DNA of 64,000 nt, from contig JARWIR010000011.1 of assembly GCA_029959085.1 (NCBI GenBank), forward strand, positions 5,643,840 to 5,707,839. The letters are read 5' to 3'. How positions within the stretch are numbered: position 1 is the stretch's first letter; each line of letters starts with the position of its first letter. This DNA comes from Nemophila menziesii. Lineage: Eukaryota; Streptophyta; Magnoliopsida; Boraginales; Hydrophyllaceae. The notes beneath the pieces were generated by a model. The model did no database searches. It was not told the DNA's origin and saw only the letters and a program-made list of their open reading frames with translations. The position numbers were made by a program, and so were the translations under genes. Of the stretch, positions 24,586 to 36,761 are shown piece after piece.

Positions 24586-24741
24586 GAATCCCTACTCGGT
24601 ATGGTTGTTGTTCTTGAGCTTGCACGAACCATGGATCATATACTATTTGGAGTTGAGCATTCCCTACTAGTGGACGTTGAATTGTTGGATTCTCAACTTC
24701 TTGATTATGTGGGATTACAAGTTCCCATCTTCATCAATTTC
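24586..24741 (-). pseudogene. Gag N-terminal stub, E copy 2
   Basis: A ~50-residue minus-strand frame containing NAQLQIVYDPWFVQAQEQQP and ending PYRVGILN-stop. It matches the start of element F's Gag (QPLMYYDPWFVHGPEQAPYR). It lies about 135 bp after the PBS, where gag should begin. E therefore descends from a Gag-coding element of the F/D group that lost everything after its Gag N-terminus. Confidence 0.6.
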
Positions 24742-24876
24742 CACCTTAACGTTATTACGTAAATAGGACATCTCTACTAATGCTTTCTTTTCTTCCCTTT
24801 GTTCTTTCTTTTGGGCTCAGATAAATTTCTCAGTATTTGAGAGCATGCACCAAACATGTACGGTCACACACTATAA

Positions 24877-24894
24877 TCCCCGGCAGCGGCACCA
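24877..24894 (-). other. Element E primer binding site, copy 2
   Basis: Identical to 18097-18114: minus-strand TGGTGCCGCTGCCGGGGA, 6 nt from the LTR at 24901. Confidence 0.8.
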
Positions 24895-24900
24895 AAAACT

Positions 24901-26341
24901 TGATCGCTCCTAGAGTGTAATATAAATCAATATTAAAGGAGAGAAACGACTACCGCAAGTGTAGGGGTCGTCCATGTAATAATTAGTAAAAACGGTTTAA
25001 TCGTCTCCACAGGGATTGCTAGGTGAAATAGGTGTGTTTAGCAGATCGATAGAGTTAATTGCAGTATTAAATAAAATAAAAGATAAAGATATGTTAGTTT
25101 GGTAGACACAAGAAAATAAATTAACTAAAGGATTAACTCAATGCAAATTTAAATAAAGACAATAAAGACTAATGAAGTCGATGAAAATATGAGAGAGGTA
25201 CTTGAGTCTCGCTAGGTATCTATCTAAGATCATATATTTCATATTTTTGTTTAACGGACAAGTTGATAATTCTATTCTAGTCAGGGATTTGATATCCACC
25301 TAACTCCTGCTAGGGTAGACTTAGGAGGCAATCCCACGGTATTACAGACCCCGTCAGGACGACTATAAGCTACTTTCAGATGAATTAAGTGATAACCCAT
25401 TGGCTGTATGGTTAGTCAAGCCCGTCAGGATCAATGACGAACACCACGCGTTTATTAATTAGTTATGTAATTAAACCCCCATCCCCTTCGGGATTATCAA
25501 CGCCACAAGTGAATAGCCTAAAAACAATAACCTAATTCTTATCCCCGGGTAAATTAAAATCATTAAGTAAGCATAAACCAATAAACAATATGAAATACCT
25601 AACTTGAATTAAATTAAACAATCTCAAATTCGAAAAAACATTAAACTAAGGAAACTAAGGCTTAACTCATTACCTGATACTCAAGTACTGAATATTTTAC
25701 CCATATTTAAACTGGGAACAATTAAGAAATTAATATTACACATGATTCTTAAAAATAAAAATAAAATATGATTTCTAATTCGAGGAATGAAAATAACTGT
25801 TGTTGAAGAAAAATAGATTCTCCAACTCTTACTCTTGCTTCTGCCTCTTCCTCTTTCATAAAAATGAAATAAAATAAAGAGTATTGCTTTTTTAAGATTA
25901 GGACGTGTTATATAGGTCTTAAAACGGATTGAGTGCTTTCTTAACTAAATTGAATGATTTTCGACCCAAGTCTATTTTCTTATTTCCGTAACTACAGTGT
26001 TCATCCTCGGGGGGACCTATAAGTAACGACTTTCTAGTTTTGCATGTTCCTCCTCCCTCCCTCGAGTGTATCTTTCACTCTTTTGACACTTCCTTTTTCT
26101 CATAGACTTTAAACTCCACCTCTTCTCTCTAGTCGTAAGGTATCCTAGCATCCATGTACCTAATAAACTCACAATAATCAAGAAAATTAACGGACAAAAG
26201 TTTTTAAAGTAACAATAGTACAAATCCAAAGGAAGAAAGTGCTATATGACAAAATATGCGTATAAATGTAATGACTAAGTCCACTTTCTACCTAAAATTA
26301 TGTCTCATAAATGCATTTATTATAAAAAAAGGGAGACATCA
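24901..26341 (-). repeat. Element E LTR, third
   Basis: A complete 1,441-bp LTR, shared by internal copies 2 and 3. It starts exactly 6,780 bp after the previous LTR start. Most differences from 18121-19562 fall in the first 200 bp. Several short ORFs inside it are shadows. Confidence 0.9.
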
Positions 26342-29300
26342 ATATATATTATCCCCGGTCTTTGACCCAATACTAAATTTATGGTTAGACTTCCATCAGG
26401 AAGAACACCTCAATGTGGTCATATGACCCTTGACTGATTTTTGCTCATCAAGTTCTTAAAGAGGCATATCCGGCTTGGGAAACTATCCATAAAACAATCA
26501 AAGTTTCACCGTTTGAGTGTTTGCATTGGGTAAGAGTTTCACGCTCTATCACTTCTTTTATACGATATAGGAGAATGTATCTTCTACCTCTACAATTAAA
26601 TGATGTTTATAATAACCTCAATGGTAGGTGGAATAGAAAATGAAAATGCATAGAAACTGATGAAGACTTATGATATTATTGATAGAAAAATCCTACAAAC
26701 AGATTACATTGATTTCAATTTAATCTAAGATAATCAAGCACTAGGTTACCTCTCATTGGAATTTATGTCTAGAAAATTATGGGATTTACATGCTTATATA
26801 TACAGATGATTTGTACATGATGATACCAGTACGAGTATAATACCCTAAACGTGAGGTCAGAAACATGATAACTCAAATTTTTCATGGATGTTGTATTACA
26901 TGAACTCTTTATATGATACAAACACCTTAAAATTAATTGAGAACTGAATATGTGTTTTTAGATTTGTTAGTCAAAACTAACTTTGTTAGTTAATATTTCG
27001 TATAATGACTAATTTTATTGAAAACTCCTTATGTTTGTTTGACTTTGTTTAATGAATAATATTTGTGGAATGTTTTGTTTGTGTTCAGTTATTTGTGAAT
27101 AAATTGACCAAATAGTATGAATTTAATGATAATTTTCAACTTTTAAATTTTGGTGGGAAAAATCCTACCGAAAGTAATTTGTTATACGATAAGCCATAGG
27201 ATTGAAGTTCAAATGCATTAACATATGTTTTATTTGGAGCATTATTAGTTCACTTCAAATCTAGAAAAATAAATGAAATCTTATGAAAAATACAATATTA
27301 AAACAATACAAAGCTTTAATTGACATTAACGGTTATTGTGGGATAAATTCCACTAAATGTAATTATTTTGCAAAAATACTTGAGATTGAAATTATGTACA
27401 TTTAATTGTTACATGATCTAAATGTCATAATACACATACCAAAACAAGTACACCGTGAAGTTTTGATATAAAGTCTCTCATCAATATTATCGGTTTACTC
27501 ATATACTTACCAAGCACACCGTGCAGTTTTCTTCTTGTTGTAGTAAACACACACCCTGGAAGTGTTATTAGACTAAAGTCTGAATAATAACAAGATGCAC
27601 ATGCATTCTTTGCGAAAGCGCATATGATTTTTTCACATTAGTTGATTTCAAACAAGTTCATAAAATAAATCTGAACTACTTGAATATCCCATGTGGGGAG
27701 AAGATGTACAAACTTAAAAACTAAGGCCAATAACATGTGATTTGCAAATAGGATTCACTAAGGTACTCAACTAATGAAGTAATAGTATCAAAAGTTGCAT
27801 TATTAACCAGTATACTTTTACAACGAGTATCGTAAGAATAACAATGTTGTACAATTTCATGATGAAAATCTGGTCATCTTTCAATTACAAAATTCATGAT
27901 AGTTCTTGGGGGTTGAAATTACTATGATCATCCTTTATGAATTCTACCAACACTGTATATATATTGACAATAAAAAAATTAAATCACAAGCCAAAGAAAA
28001 ATTCCCGATGAATGATAAACTAACATATCACCTATAAACAAACAAAATGGTAATATATAAAAATATTAAAACTAATAAAAACAATAGGGTAGCGTTAAAA
28101 ATTCAATTTGGTTAAAGAATACCTGCCAAACTGAAATAAGGTACTTAACCTAATATTATAGCTTTTATGAGATAAAAATATACTTAATACACTAGGAAAA
28201 CGTAATTAAAGATTAAGATGTAATCTGAATATATGACATACGAAAAGAAAAGAAGCATAAACTATTAGAACACTGAATTGAGTAAAAAAAAGATAAACTC
28301 CTGACTATATACTACAATTTAGGCAATAATAGGTATGATCAATAAAATATTGTTTGAGTAACAATGGAACTGTTAATTTACAAAACAATGATTTATTCTA
28401 ACACTACATTAGTGATTATATTCATAAATCAATTGTGTACAAGTTACTAATAAAGCCAGAGAGATATAATACATGAAAAAAGGATATTAAGGATTTGATC
28501 GCTACAGAATTTTTGAATTTTTTTAGTAATCGTGTAGCTATGGAAATTAAATTTAAAATTTAGATATAAAATAATCACGCATAATTTAATAGATAAAATT
28601 ATATGATCAAAACTATAGTTTATTCATTACTGTAACACAAGTGACAAGAAAAAATATGAAGTTCAACAACTATTATTTAATTGAAGTTAGTTTTACAGAT
28701 GATATAATAACTAGTGGAAGAGATATCAAGTTGATTTAAAGATTTTTTGGGTCAATATTCTGAAAAAAATATATAAGAGAGTTATGAGTAACTTAACATA
28801 TGAATATGAGCAAATTCGTTTCTAGGCTACATATTTCAAAATGACTATTTCTAGGCCAAAGATATTCTAAATGATCATTTTGAATATCTTTGACTAAATC
28901 ATCAAAAAATAATTATTTTGGCCTAAAATTCGTTATTTTGAAAAATTTATATTTAATAGAAACACGCAAGTCATATCATAAAATTGTTTATATTTCGACA
29001 GATGGTAGGGTTAGTCAGATGGTATAAAAATGATCATTTTGAATATATTTGGATAATCATACACCAATTATATTAATATACATACCATATGTTTTAAATT
29101 TATCAAATTAACTAACTAATTAATCTAATAACATGTGTTTTGTTACAATAATTAATGGTTGTAATGTGAATATTGGACCATCCAATATTGGATGGAAGTC
29201 TTACCTCATCCCATGTTTATGTCATGCAAAAACTAATTAGAGGAACTACTAGTTAATTTTACAGGAGGTAAGTCTTACCCGGTCTTTAATTCCATAAAAA

Positions 29301-29519
29301 TGATCAATAAAAATAACTTTACTTTTTGATGGACTATCCAACCCAAATGATAACCTAGCCCATTGACTAGTATTTCCTTAAGAACAAAACACAACCTCAT
29401 TTATTTAAGACAGAAAAATACAATATTTTAGTATAATTACTATAGAAAATTTAAAGGTACGATTAACCAAAGAAATGAATACTATTGAAATAAAAAATTT
29501 ATTTTTATAAATTTTCCAG

Positions 29520-29617
29520 ATCTACCTTCCTCAAACGACTTTGAATCCTTCCAGCTTCACGGTGAAGTGAAGGTGGTGAATCCTTCTCTATCCTCTCTCA
29601 CATCACTTCCATTGCCT
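29520..29617 (+). other. Exon-like 98-bp segment, copy 3
   Basis: Nearly identical to 22741-22838, with the same flanks and open frame. Confidence 0.45.
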
Positions 29618-30557
29618 GTAAACATTATAGGTATCATTAAACACTTTATTCAGTTTTAAGTATTATATGTATATCCATTCTTTGTCTTTTAGGAATATAC
29701 GATTAGGTTAATGTAATTTAACTAATTATCGATTAATTTTTAAGTATTTGAGTATATGTTAATTCAAAATTTTTGAAATTGTTATATACATATGCAAGTT
29801 CATTTTTTCTTAATAATTAAAAAATAAATCTAATAAAATACTATGAGATAATAACTTGATAATTCTCAGATGCGATTTAATTTTGAAATTAAATATATTA
29901 TTTATTGATAATGTTTAAATATATTTTTGTGTTTTCTCACAGATTTATTTTTAACATTGAGATTCCTATCAATAATTAATATAATTATCAAAAAAACAAG
30001 GAATGAGATCGTTGATCATGATATTTCACACAACTATCAATAATTCATATCTGTTTCATGGTAAGATCTAATTACTAAATTAAATTAGATAGGTTATATT
30101 AGTGTTTTGTTTGAAGGGAATATGTATTACTTGATTAAAAGTTTGTCTACTTTCTTCAATTTTACTTTAATTTGGAGTAGGAATTAGGAGTTTGATGGCA
30201 TCCTTCTATTTTTTTGATAATTGAAACTCTCTGTGATCCTGATCCTGGTCATAACGACACATTATGCACTGTAGTGCTTGTTCTATTAAACTTTCATACT
30301 CAACCCCTTCCAAGATTATCTGTAGTGGCTTGCACATGATTTTATATCTTTTTTCTTTGTTGCATATGATGAGGACAGTGACTACTAAATCTTGGTAGTT
30401 TTTTTAGTGGAAAATTTCAACAACATAAAATTGATGAACTAGTTTTTGTTGTTTTTATATCTAATAAAATAGATGAGGTATATTAAAATGTCTACATGTT
30501 TTATTTTAATTTTAAAAGATTTCTGGTTTATGAAATTATATCTGATCAAATCAACAG

Positions 30558-30689
30558 GTATTTACATATGTGGGACTGAAGAAGCATAAAGTAGCTGAAA
30601 AAGAGGTGTCTGTTTCTAACAAGAAGAAGAAAAAAGTTGTTAAGAATCCAATAAGTGTTGTATTAATTTATAGAGGCACATGGATCTGA
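30558..30689 (+). other. Lys-rich terminal-exon-like segment, copy 3
   Basis: Same as 23780-23911: acceptor-like caacag, then VFTYVGLKKHKVAEKEVSVS and a Lys-rich tail. Confidence 0.35.
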
Positions 30690-31043
30690 TGGGTAGAGTA
30701 AAGCTGTCCATCGATCACTATAGGGGAAATTCGGCTCGGAATTGGAGAGTATTGACCATATCCTATCGACCCATCATATCCATGACCCAGATAAAACATT
30801 GACGACGTATCATTATACATTGGCTGTGAATAAAATCAAACACCATAGGAGCGTGATACTAACCACCATAGTAAACCTTGGGTCCTTTGGAGTATAAGAA
30901 TTATATGGGTAAGTGGCGGGAAAAAGAGATCCACTTGAATCTGAAACAACAGCGAGATCTTTGACATTTGTAGGGGCGCTTGAGATGGTTACAATAGAAG
31001 GTAGACTCACAAGCACGACCCTTTCATCTTTAGGTATAGTAGC
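30668..31043 (-). pseudogene. Captured ECT/YTH-protein-like exon, copy 3
   Basis: Same as 23890-24265 with very few changes. One, near 30719, converts IMID to IVID in the frame carrying the DGQLYS motif. Confidence 0.5.
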
Positions 31044-31364
31044 CTGAAAATAGATTGTAAATATTAGAGATTTAAAGTAGATATGAACTCTAAACTGAAA
31101 AAAAAAAGATAAATAATTGCTTGATTTGTCCCATTTTGTAACTCGACAACTCTCTCGCCTGCATATCGTTATAAATAAACATGTTAGTTTGAGTTTAGGT
31201 GCAAGATTTTATTTTTATAGAAAATAAACAGGGAAGATCGAAAACCTAAACTCAAAATATAACGATCTACATACAAGAAAAATTAACAAACAAAAAAATA
31301 CATGAAATACCCAAACATTACGATTTGTCACCCAGAATCGCGTCAACACACATATCTTAATTTA

Positions 31365-31520
31365 GAATCCCTACTCGGTATGGTTGTTGTTCTTGAGCTT
31401 GCACGAACCATGGATCATATACTATTTGGAGTTGAGCATTCCCTACTAGTGGACGTTGAATTGTTGGATTCTCAACTTCTTGATTATGTGGGATTACAAA
31501 TTCCCATCTTCATCAATTTC
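31365..31520 (-). pseudogene. Gag N-terminal stub, E copy 3
   Basis: Same as 24586-24741, with the YDPWFVQAQEQQP core intact. Confidence 0.6.
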
Positions 31521-31655
31521 TACCTTAACGTTATTACGTAAATAGGACATCTCTACTAATGCTTTCTTTTCTTCCTTTTGTTCTTTCTTTTGGGCTCAGA
31601 TAAATTTCTCAGTATTTGAGAGCATGCACCAAACATGTACGGTCACACACTATAA

Positions 31656-31673
31656 TCCCCGGCAGCGGCACCA
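31656..31673 (-). other. Element E primer binding site, copy 3
   Basis: Minus-strand TGGTGCCGCTGCCGGGGA, 6 nt from the LTR fragment at 31680. Confidence 0.8.
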
Positions 31674-31679
31674 AAAACT

Positions 31680-32061
31680 TGATCGCTCCTAGAGTGTAAT
31701 ATAAATCAATATTAAAGGAGAGAAACGACTACCGCAAGTGTAGGGGTCGTCCATGTAATAATTAGTAAAAACGGTTTAATCGTCTCCACAGGGATTGCTA
31801 GGTGAAATAGGTGTGTTTAGCAGATCGATAGAATTAATTGTAGTATAAAATAAAATAAAATATAAAGATATGTTTGTTTAGTTTTTAGATTAAGAAATAC
31901 TAGACACAAGAAAATAAATTAACTAAAGGATTAACTCAATGCAAATTTAAATAAAGACAATAAAGACTAATGAAGTTGATGAAAATATGAGAGAGGTACT
32001 TGAGTCTCGCTAGGGATCCATCTAAGATCATATATTTAATATTTTTGTTTAACGGACAAGT
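31680..32061 (-). repeat. Element E LTR, rightmost, truncated
   Basis: The first ~382 bp of the E LTR, with a short insertion (tagtttttagattaagaaatac near 31880-31905) absent from the other copies. It breaks off after tttaacggacaag. Because the outer parts of both terminal LTRs are lost, no target duplication can be checked for the array. Confidence 0.85.
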
Positions 32062-33723
32062 GTAATAAAATTTTGTATTGATGGTAGTGTAAGAAAACCT
32101 AAAGAGCGTATAAGTGAAGTGTTACATGGATCTTATAGATGTGGATTGTATTAATACCGAGTGGGAGGTGATCTTGTAGAAAGTAGGAATCCACATGTTT
32201 GTCAAAGAAGTTTATAAAGAGTGTTATGAACGCCACATGTACCACACTAAGGAAAATGAAACACCTCATCTGGATTTGATCTCTCCCAGACACTCCATTG
32301 CCAACTCTACCGGCTCCTAGAAACTTGCATGAACACCAACTCAAAACATTTTGTAATATTTGTAATATCTTCTGAATTCTCCTCGAGCCACGTATTAAGC
32401 TCATTAATATTCCTAGTTTCTTGTTGAGATGATGTGTTAATCCTTATATATTAATTCATTTTTGTATATATCGTGTAATACTCCCAAGGTCGTTCACCAT
32501 AATCCTTGCTTCATTGTAAATTCCCTTCGTACCTCTAATCCCAAAATCTTCTCTAACCCTAGCATATTTAGCTTTCGTATCACTTTAATTTGCAAGTACC
32601 TAGTTGTTATACTTCTCCTAGCTCCCTGGTCCTCCTTAATACTTTTCACTACACCCCTAACACTCGAAGAGCCATAGAGATCCTTAACCTTTGAGTATAC
32701 GAACCATTGATTCCTACTTCCAATGGATAGGGTTTGCCTTAGTTCCAATCTCCCTTTGAGCTGCTGTTTAGAATCTTGCCATTGATACTCCCTTGTCGTG
32801 CTTCAGTATATCCCTTACCAGTGTTCAAAAGGTGTCTTCGTGTATTATCAAAACGTTTGTTATCAATAACTAATCCACGAGGGCCCTTCAGATCCTCATC
32901 GTTTCGTGATAAAATTTTCTCTATTTGTCTATGCTGGGTTTTGATAAAAAAACCATGTTGTCTTTGATATTGTTATATTTTGGTATATTAAATATATTAT
33001 CATAAATAAATATATTTATTTTAAATAACTAAGTTAATTTTAATATATATTAAATAATTAATAGAAAAAATAAAATAGCCCCATAAGAGAACAATTGAAA
33101 AGTTTGACAAAAGAATAAAACTTTTGTAAGATATTGTGTGTCAGTTGCAAGATGAACAATTCAACCGATCATCCGGCGTATTCATCAGATGACGGAAGAA
33201 TTCGGCACAATATTCTACAAACATTTGCCGCGTAAGATGAATGGCTGACTCAATTTTCTTGCGAAAACAGCTAGGCACGGAGCCACGACAGGGGCGGTGA
33301 TGCCAACCTCAATCACATAAGGGTTTTCACGGATGGAAACCGGTTAAAGGGACTCGAAGTGTAAATTTTACTTTTTGTCCAAAAAGAAAAAATAAGATAT
33401 GGTCTAAAGATAAATTTAGAATAAATATAGACTTGTACATGGAAAATTATCAGAATTTTTAATCAACATTTCTAAAGAAACATAATGTGACAGCTCGATG
33501 TGTTTTTGAATTAAGTTATAAGTAAAAATACGCTGTATGTGTTTGATCGCCTTGTATTGAGAAGCTCTATCATAGATGTATATGAGACCTAGATTTTTTC
33601 TTGTACCACTAAAATGAACTTTCAGCAAATAATAACCCATCTCCATATTAAAGTCTAAAGCATGTTAATTTGGATTCGAAGGAAGAAAAAACACTTTAAT
33701 ACACAAAATATTTACTACCTACG
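32062..33723. other. Unassigned region between arrays
   Basis: About 1.66 kb with several short frames on both strands (for example minus 32099-32404 and 32494-32748), none with a recognised motif. TGTAATACTCCCAAGG at 32475-32490 resembles the start of Tekay/Del-type gypsy LTRs, but I could not find the rest of such an element. The part at 33130-33350 is less AT-rich and resembles nothing else in the window. Confidence 0.3.
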
Positions 33724-33726
33724 AGA

Positions 33727-33758
<32 letters not shown>

Positions 33759-33759
33759 T
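33724..33759. repeat. (CT)n microsatellite
   Basis: A dinucleotide CT run of about 36 bp with one TTT interruption. Confidence 0.9.
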
Positions 33760-33949
33760 ATGGTTTCCACTATTTTTAGGTTTTCTAAAATTTTGTACCT
33801 TGATTTGCATTGTGATTTCAATAGGATAGGTATGAATTCCACTTCTGATAGGTATCATAAAGGGGGGTATTTGTATTTAAAATAATTGTGTCTAAACTCC
33901 ATGTTATAGATAATAGTCTTAAGATTAAGCCAAATTATAATGATAAATA

Positions 33950-34544
33950 TAATACTAGATTTGATGTAAAGTTAATGTTAATTCGTTTGTTTTTAATGTA
34001 AAGTTATTAGATTTATGATTTGATGGAGTATCAAGACAAGGAGAAGAAACGGGAATTAAAGTCTTGGATTGAGCGTTGAAGTCAAATGCGAGAATAATTG
34101 ATTCGAAGAAGTAATTAGTGGGGAATGAAATCTAGAATGCTGTCACAAATCACTATATTTGAGCATCTTAGCCACTGATTCAGCCTTGGAGCATAAAATG
34201 AGATCGATAGAGCTTGAAGTCCGGAAGATTTTCCAAGTTGAACGAAGTGATTTCGAGTCTGGACGCAAAAGTTACAACAATTTTAGTAACAACTATACAC
34301 CAGTTACGAGATTTCAAAAACGGATTGGGCTTTTATTTCATTTAACCTATTTCCTTCTAAGAGTCAAGCCCAATACGTTTTTCCAATTATAAATAAGCCT
34401 TGGACTTCATTTATCAGAGACAACTCATATTTTAGAAGATAGAAGCGCCAGAGAGAAGTCAAAAGCAAAAGGAGAGAAGAAAGCTGAAGCTGGAGAATTC
34501 CAAATTCTCCATCAACAGTCAGAATCAATCCTTCAATTAGGTTA
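33950..34544 (+). repeat. Inverted LTR fragment abutting B
   Basis: Plus-oriented LTR sequence related to 10300-10850. It shares ccagttacgagattt, gggcttttat and an AG-rich segment before ctccatcaacag...cctcaattaggt. It ends at 34544, where the B LTR begins in the opposite orientation, giving a head-to-head junction of two LTR families. An ORF at 34159-34392 lies inside it and is a shadow. Confidence 0.6.
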
Positions 34545-36300
34545 CTGGTGTGTTATAAAATTAATGCGAAAATAAAACGAACCACAATACCGCAAGTGTA
34601 CGGTTGTCCAAGTAATACTCCGATAAGTCGGGTTTCGTTCTCAGGGATTGGACTGGTATAACCCAAGTGTTCAATAAACAAGTAGTAGTAATTGCAAATA
34701 CAGAAAATAAAAGATAAAATAAATTTGTTTGGTTTTGAGTTATTAAACTACTAGACACAAAGAAACAAAATAACTAATAATAAATACTAAGAGATAAGAT
34801 GCAGATATGAGCTATACTTGAGTCTCACTAGGGAATCACCTAAACTTATGTAATTCATGCTTTTGTTAAGGACAAAACTGATATTTCTATATTAGTCGGG
34901 ACTCTCTAATGTCTCCTAGCCCCCGTCAGGGTGGACCTAGGAGCTATTCTTAGGTGTTACAAACTCCGTCAGGGCGATTATAATCCACCTTCGAATGATC
35001 AAGTATTCTCTCAATTGGCTATAAGGTTAACTAAGTCCGTCAGGATCAATAATTTCTACCTTACGTTTATTATCTAGTTTAGTAATTAAACCCCCTGTCA
35101 AGGCGATCACTTCCCCACCAAAGTGAATAGCTTAATTACTATGACCTAAGTTTGATTCATGACATCAAAATTAGTGAAATTAATATAAAATAATAAGCAA
35201 TATGAAATACCCAATTCAAATTAAAGTAGAAACTAATCCTAAATTGAAATACATGAATTAAATAAATTAGGGTTCATCCCATTACGATTCTCAAGTAATT
35301 AAGGTTTAGCTCATATTAAAAGTAAAAACAATAAAGAAATTAATAATATACATGTCCTAATAACAGAAATAAAATAAGAACCTAGATAGAGGAATTGGTT
35401 TGAGCTGTTGTTGGAGGAAAAGGATCTTCCAGCTTCTGCTCTTGCTTCCGCCTCTTGACGCTCTCTCTAAGGATGATATAAATTGAAGAATAATTGAGAG
35501 GTGCTGAATAATGAGGTATAAGAGGTGTATCTATAGGTTTTAGCAAGCCCTAGGTCAAATTTACTTGGAGTGGAAGATAAGTCAAGAACTCTTTAATTCG
35601 TAACCCTAAAATCTAGGAAAGGTAAGATTATGATGCTGATTTGTTTTTGTCAATCTCCTTCAATACTATCCGTTTGACGCGTTCCAATAGTTGAAATCGC
35701 TTGTCTTGGAAAGCTCTTTCCATTGGTGCAGACCATTCTCCCAAATTCTTAGCCAATATTAAGTTATGGACTCGTCTTTGAAACGTGGCTGGAATTTCAG
35801 ATTCATATGGCAGCTTTATTTTTTCCTTCTTTGCATATATATTTCCATAATATTCTTATTTTCATGTAAATCTCTTTCCTTTACTTCTTTGACTTGACTT
35901 GGTCTCTAATTAATTACCATATATCTTTTAAAGCTTCACATTAAATAAATAATTAAACCGCATATGCTTTAAAAATAATAAATACCTAATTCAAGACTAG
36001 AAATAGGAAAGTGCACTCTAAAATTAGAAACTCGAGTAAAATACTTCCTAACACACTAAAAATAAGCTAATACTCTATTTCTCACTTCTCCACCTTGTAT
36101 TGAAATTTAAGAACATACTAACTTTGCACTAAAAATAATCAAATTAACGCACAAAAGCTCTAAAAATGCAAATAGTCGAATTCCAAGGGGAGAATGTGAA
36201 ATATGATGAAATATGCATAAAAGTCTAGCTAATAGGTCAATAATTCACCTAAAATGATGCCTCTAGAGGGCTAATATTTAGAACAAATAGGGAGACATCA
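34545..36300 (-). repeat. Element B 3' LTR
   Basis: ~1.76 kb, ending gggagacatca, with the first ~9 bases (tggtgggtc) lost at the head-to-head junction. Very similar to the LTR at 59587 and to the solo LTR at 6337. Four CCGTCAGG-like boxes lie at 34922, 34965, 35036 and 35095. A purine tract adjoins the right end, so this is the downstream LTR of B. Confidence 0.85.
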
Positions 36301-36740
36301 AGACTCCCAACTCAAACCTTTGTCGTCCCGACTAAGTAAAATTAAAACAAAGGCCTCTTTTAGGTAAACGCAGAATGTAGAATCTAGAAAATATTCTCAA
36401 AGCACAACTTAAAACAAATCTCATATAGTCTAATCTAGGAATTAATATACACATACGCTTATCATGCAAAATCAAACACAAAATAATATCAATCCAAAAT
36501 TAATTTCAAAATGCTAGAAGGTTACGATTATTACTTATCTCAAGATGGTGGCTATAGGGTGTTCCTTGATCTTTATTTGCCTTGAACGTTCCACTTAGCA
36601 TACTCCCTATTAACTCACTTTGCATCTAGGAATCACGAGGTCTTTACGGCTTTAGTGTAGGATTAGGGACGGTATGGTATGTATATTTGGTAAATTTGAA
36701 GTGAGCTTTTGGCTCTCTCCTCACTTACCATCAATAATTC
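36301..36740 (-). other. Element B PPT and terminal 3' UTR
   Basis: The PPT (minus strand GGTTTGAGTTGGGAGTCT) is followed by ~420 bp that align with element A 4813-5235, including the gacggtatggtatgtatatttgg and gagcttttggctctctcctcac block. About 1 kb of B 3' UTR and the end of its accessory ORF, judged against A, are missing at the break that joins this to element C. Confidence 0.75.
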
Positions 36741-36760
36741 ATAGGTGAGGAGAGAGCCAA
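36709..36760. repeat. 16-bp inverted repeat at the B/C junction
   Basis: ttggctctctcctcac at 36709-36724 and its exact reverse complement gtgaggagagagccaa at 36745-36760. The left arm is native B 3' UTR; the right arm lies at the breakpoint with the truncated C LTR. It looks like an inverted templated filler from double-strand-break repair. Confidence 0.75.
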
Positions 36761-36761
36761 G

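Larger units (their letters stand above)
19563..24900 (-). mobile_element. Element E internal region, copy 2
   Basis: About 5.34 kb, nearly identical to copy 3 (a few scattered differences in several kb by eye) and more diverged from copy 1. No retroelement enzyme is encoded. In element order: PBS 24877-24894, Gag stub, ECT-like exon, then antisense exon-like segments, then AT-rich noncoding DNA. It lacks a strong purine tract at the LTR: the minus strand reads AAAGACCGGGGATAATATATAT before TGATGTCTCC. Retained LTRs and PBS suggest past mobilisation in trans by an autonomous relative. Confidence 0.85.
26342..31679 (-). mobile_element. Element E internal region, copy 3
   Basis: About 5.34 kb, nearly identical to copy 2. 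It contains the same Gag stub, ECT-like exon, exon-like segments and palindrome at the same offsets. The very low divergence from copy 2 points to a recent unequal exchange that duplicated a whole 6.78-kb LTR-plus-internal unit, rather than to separate insertions. Confidence 0.85.

Noticed and set aside
32475..32967. Tekay/Del-type LTR starting TGTAATACTCCC
   Set aside because: Only the start resembles such LTRs; no matching end, PBS or second copy was found, so it is left unassigned.
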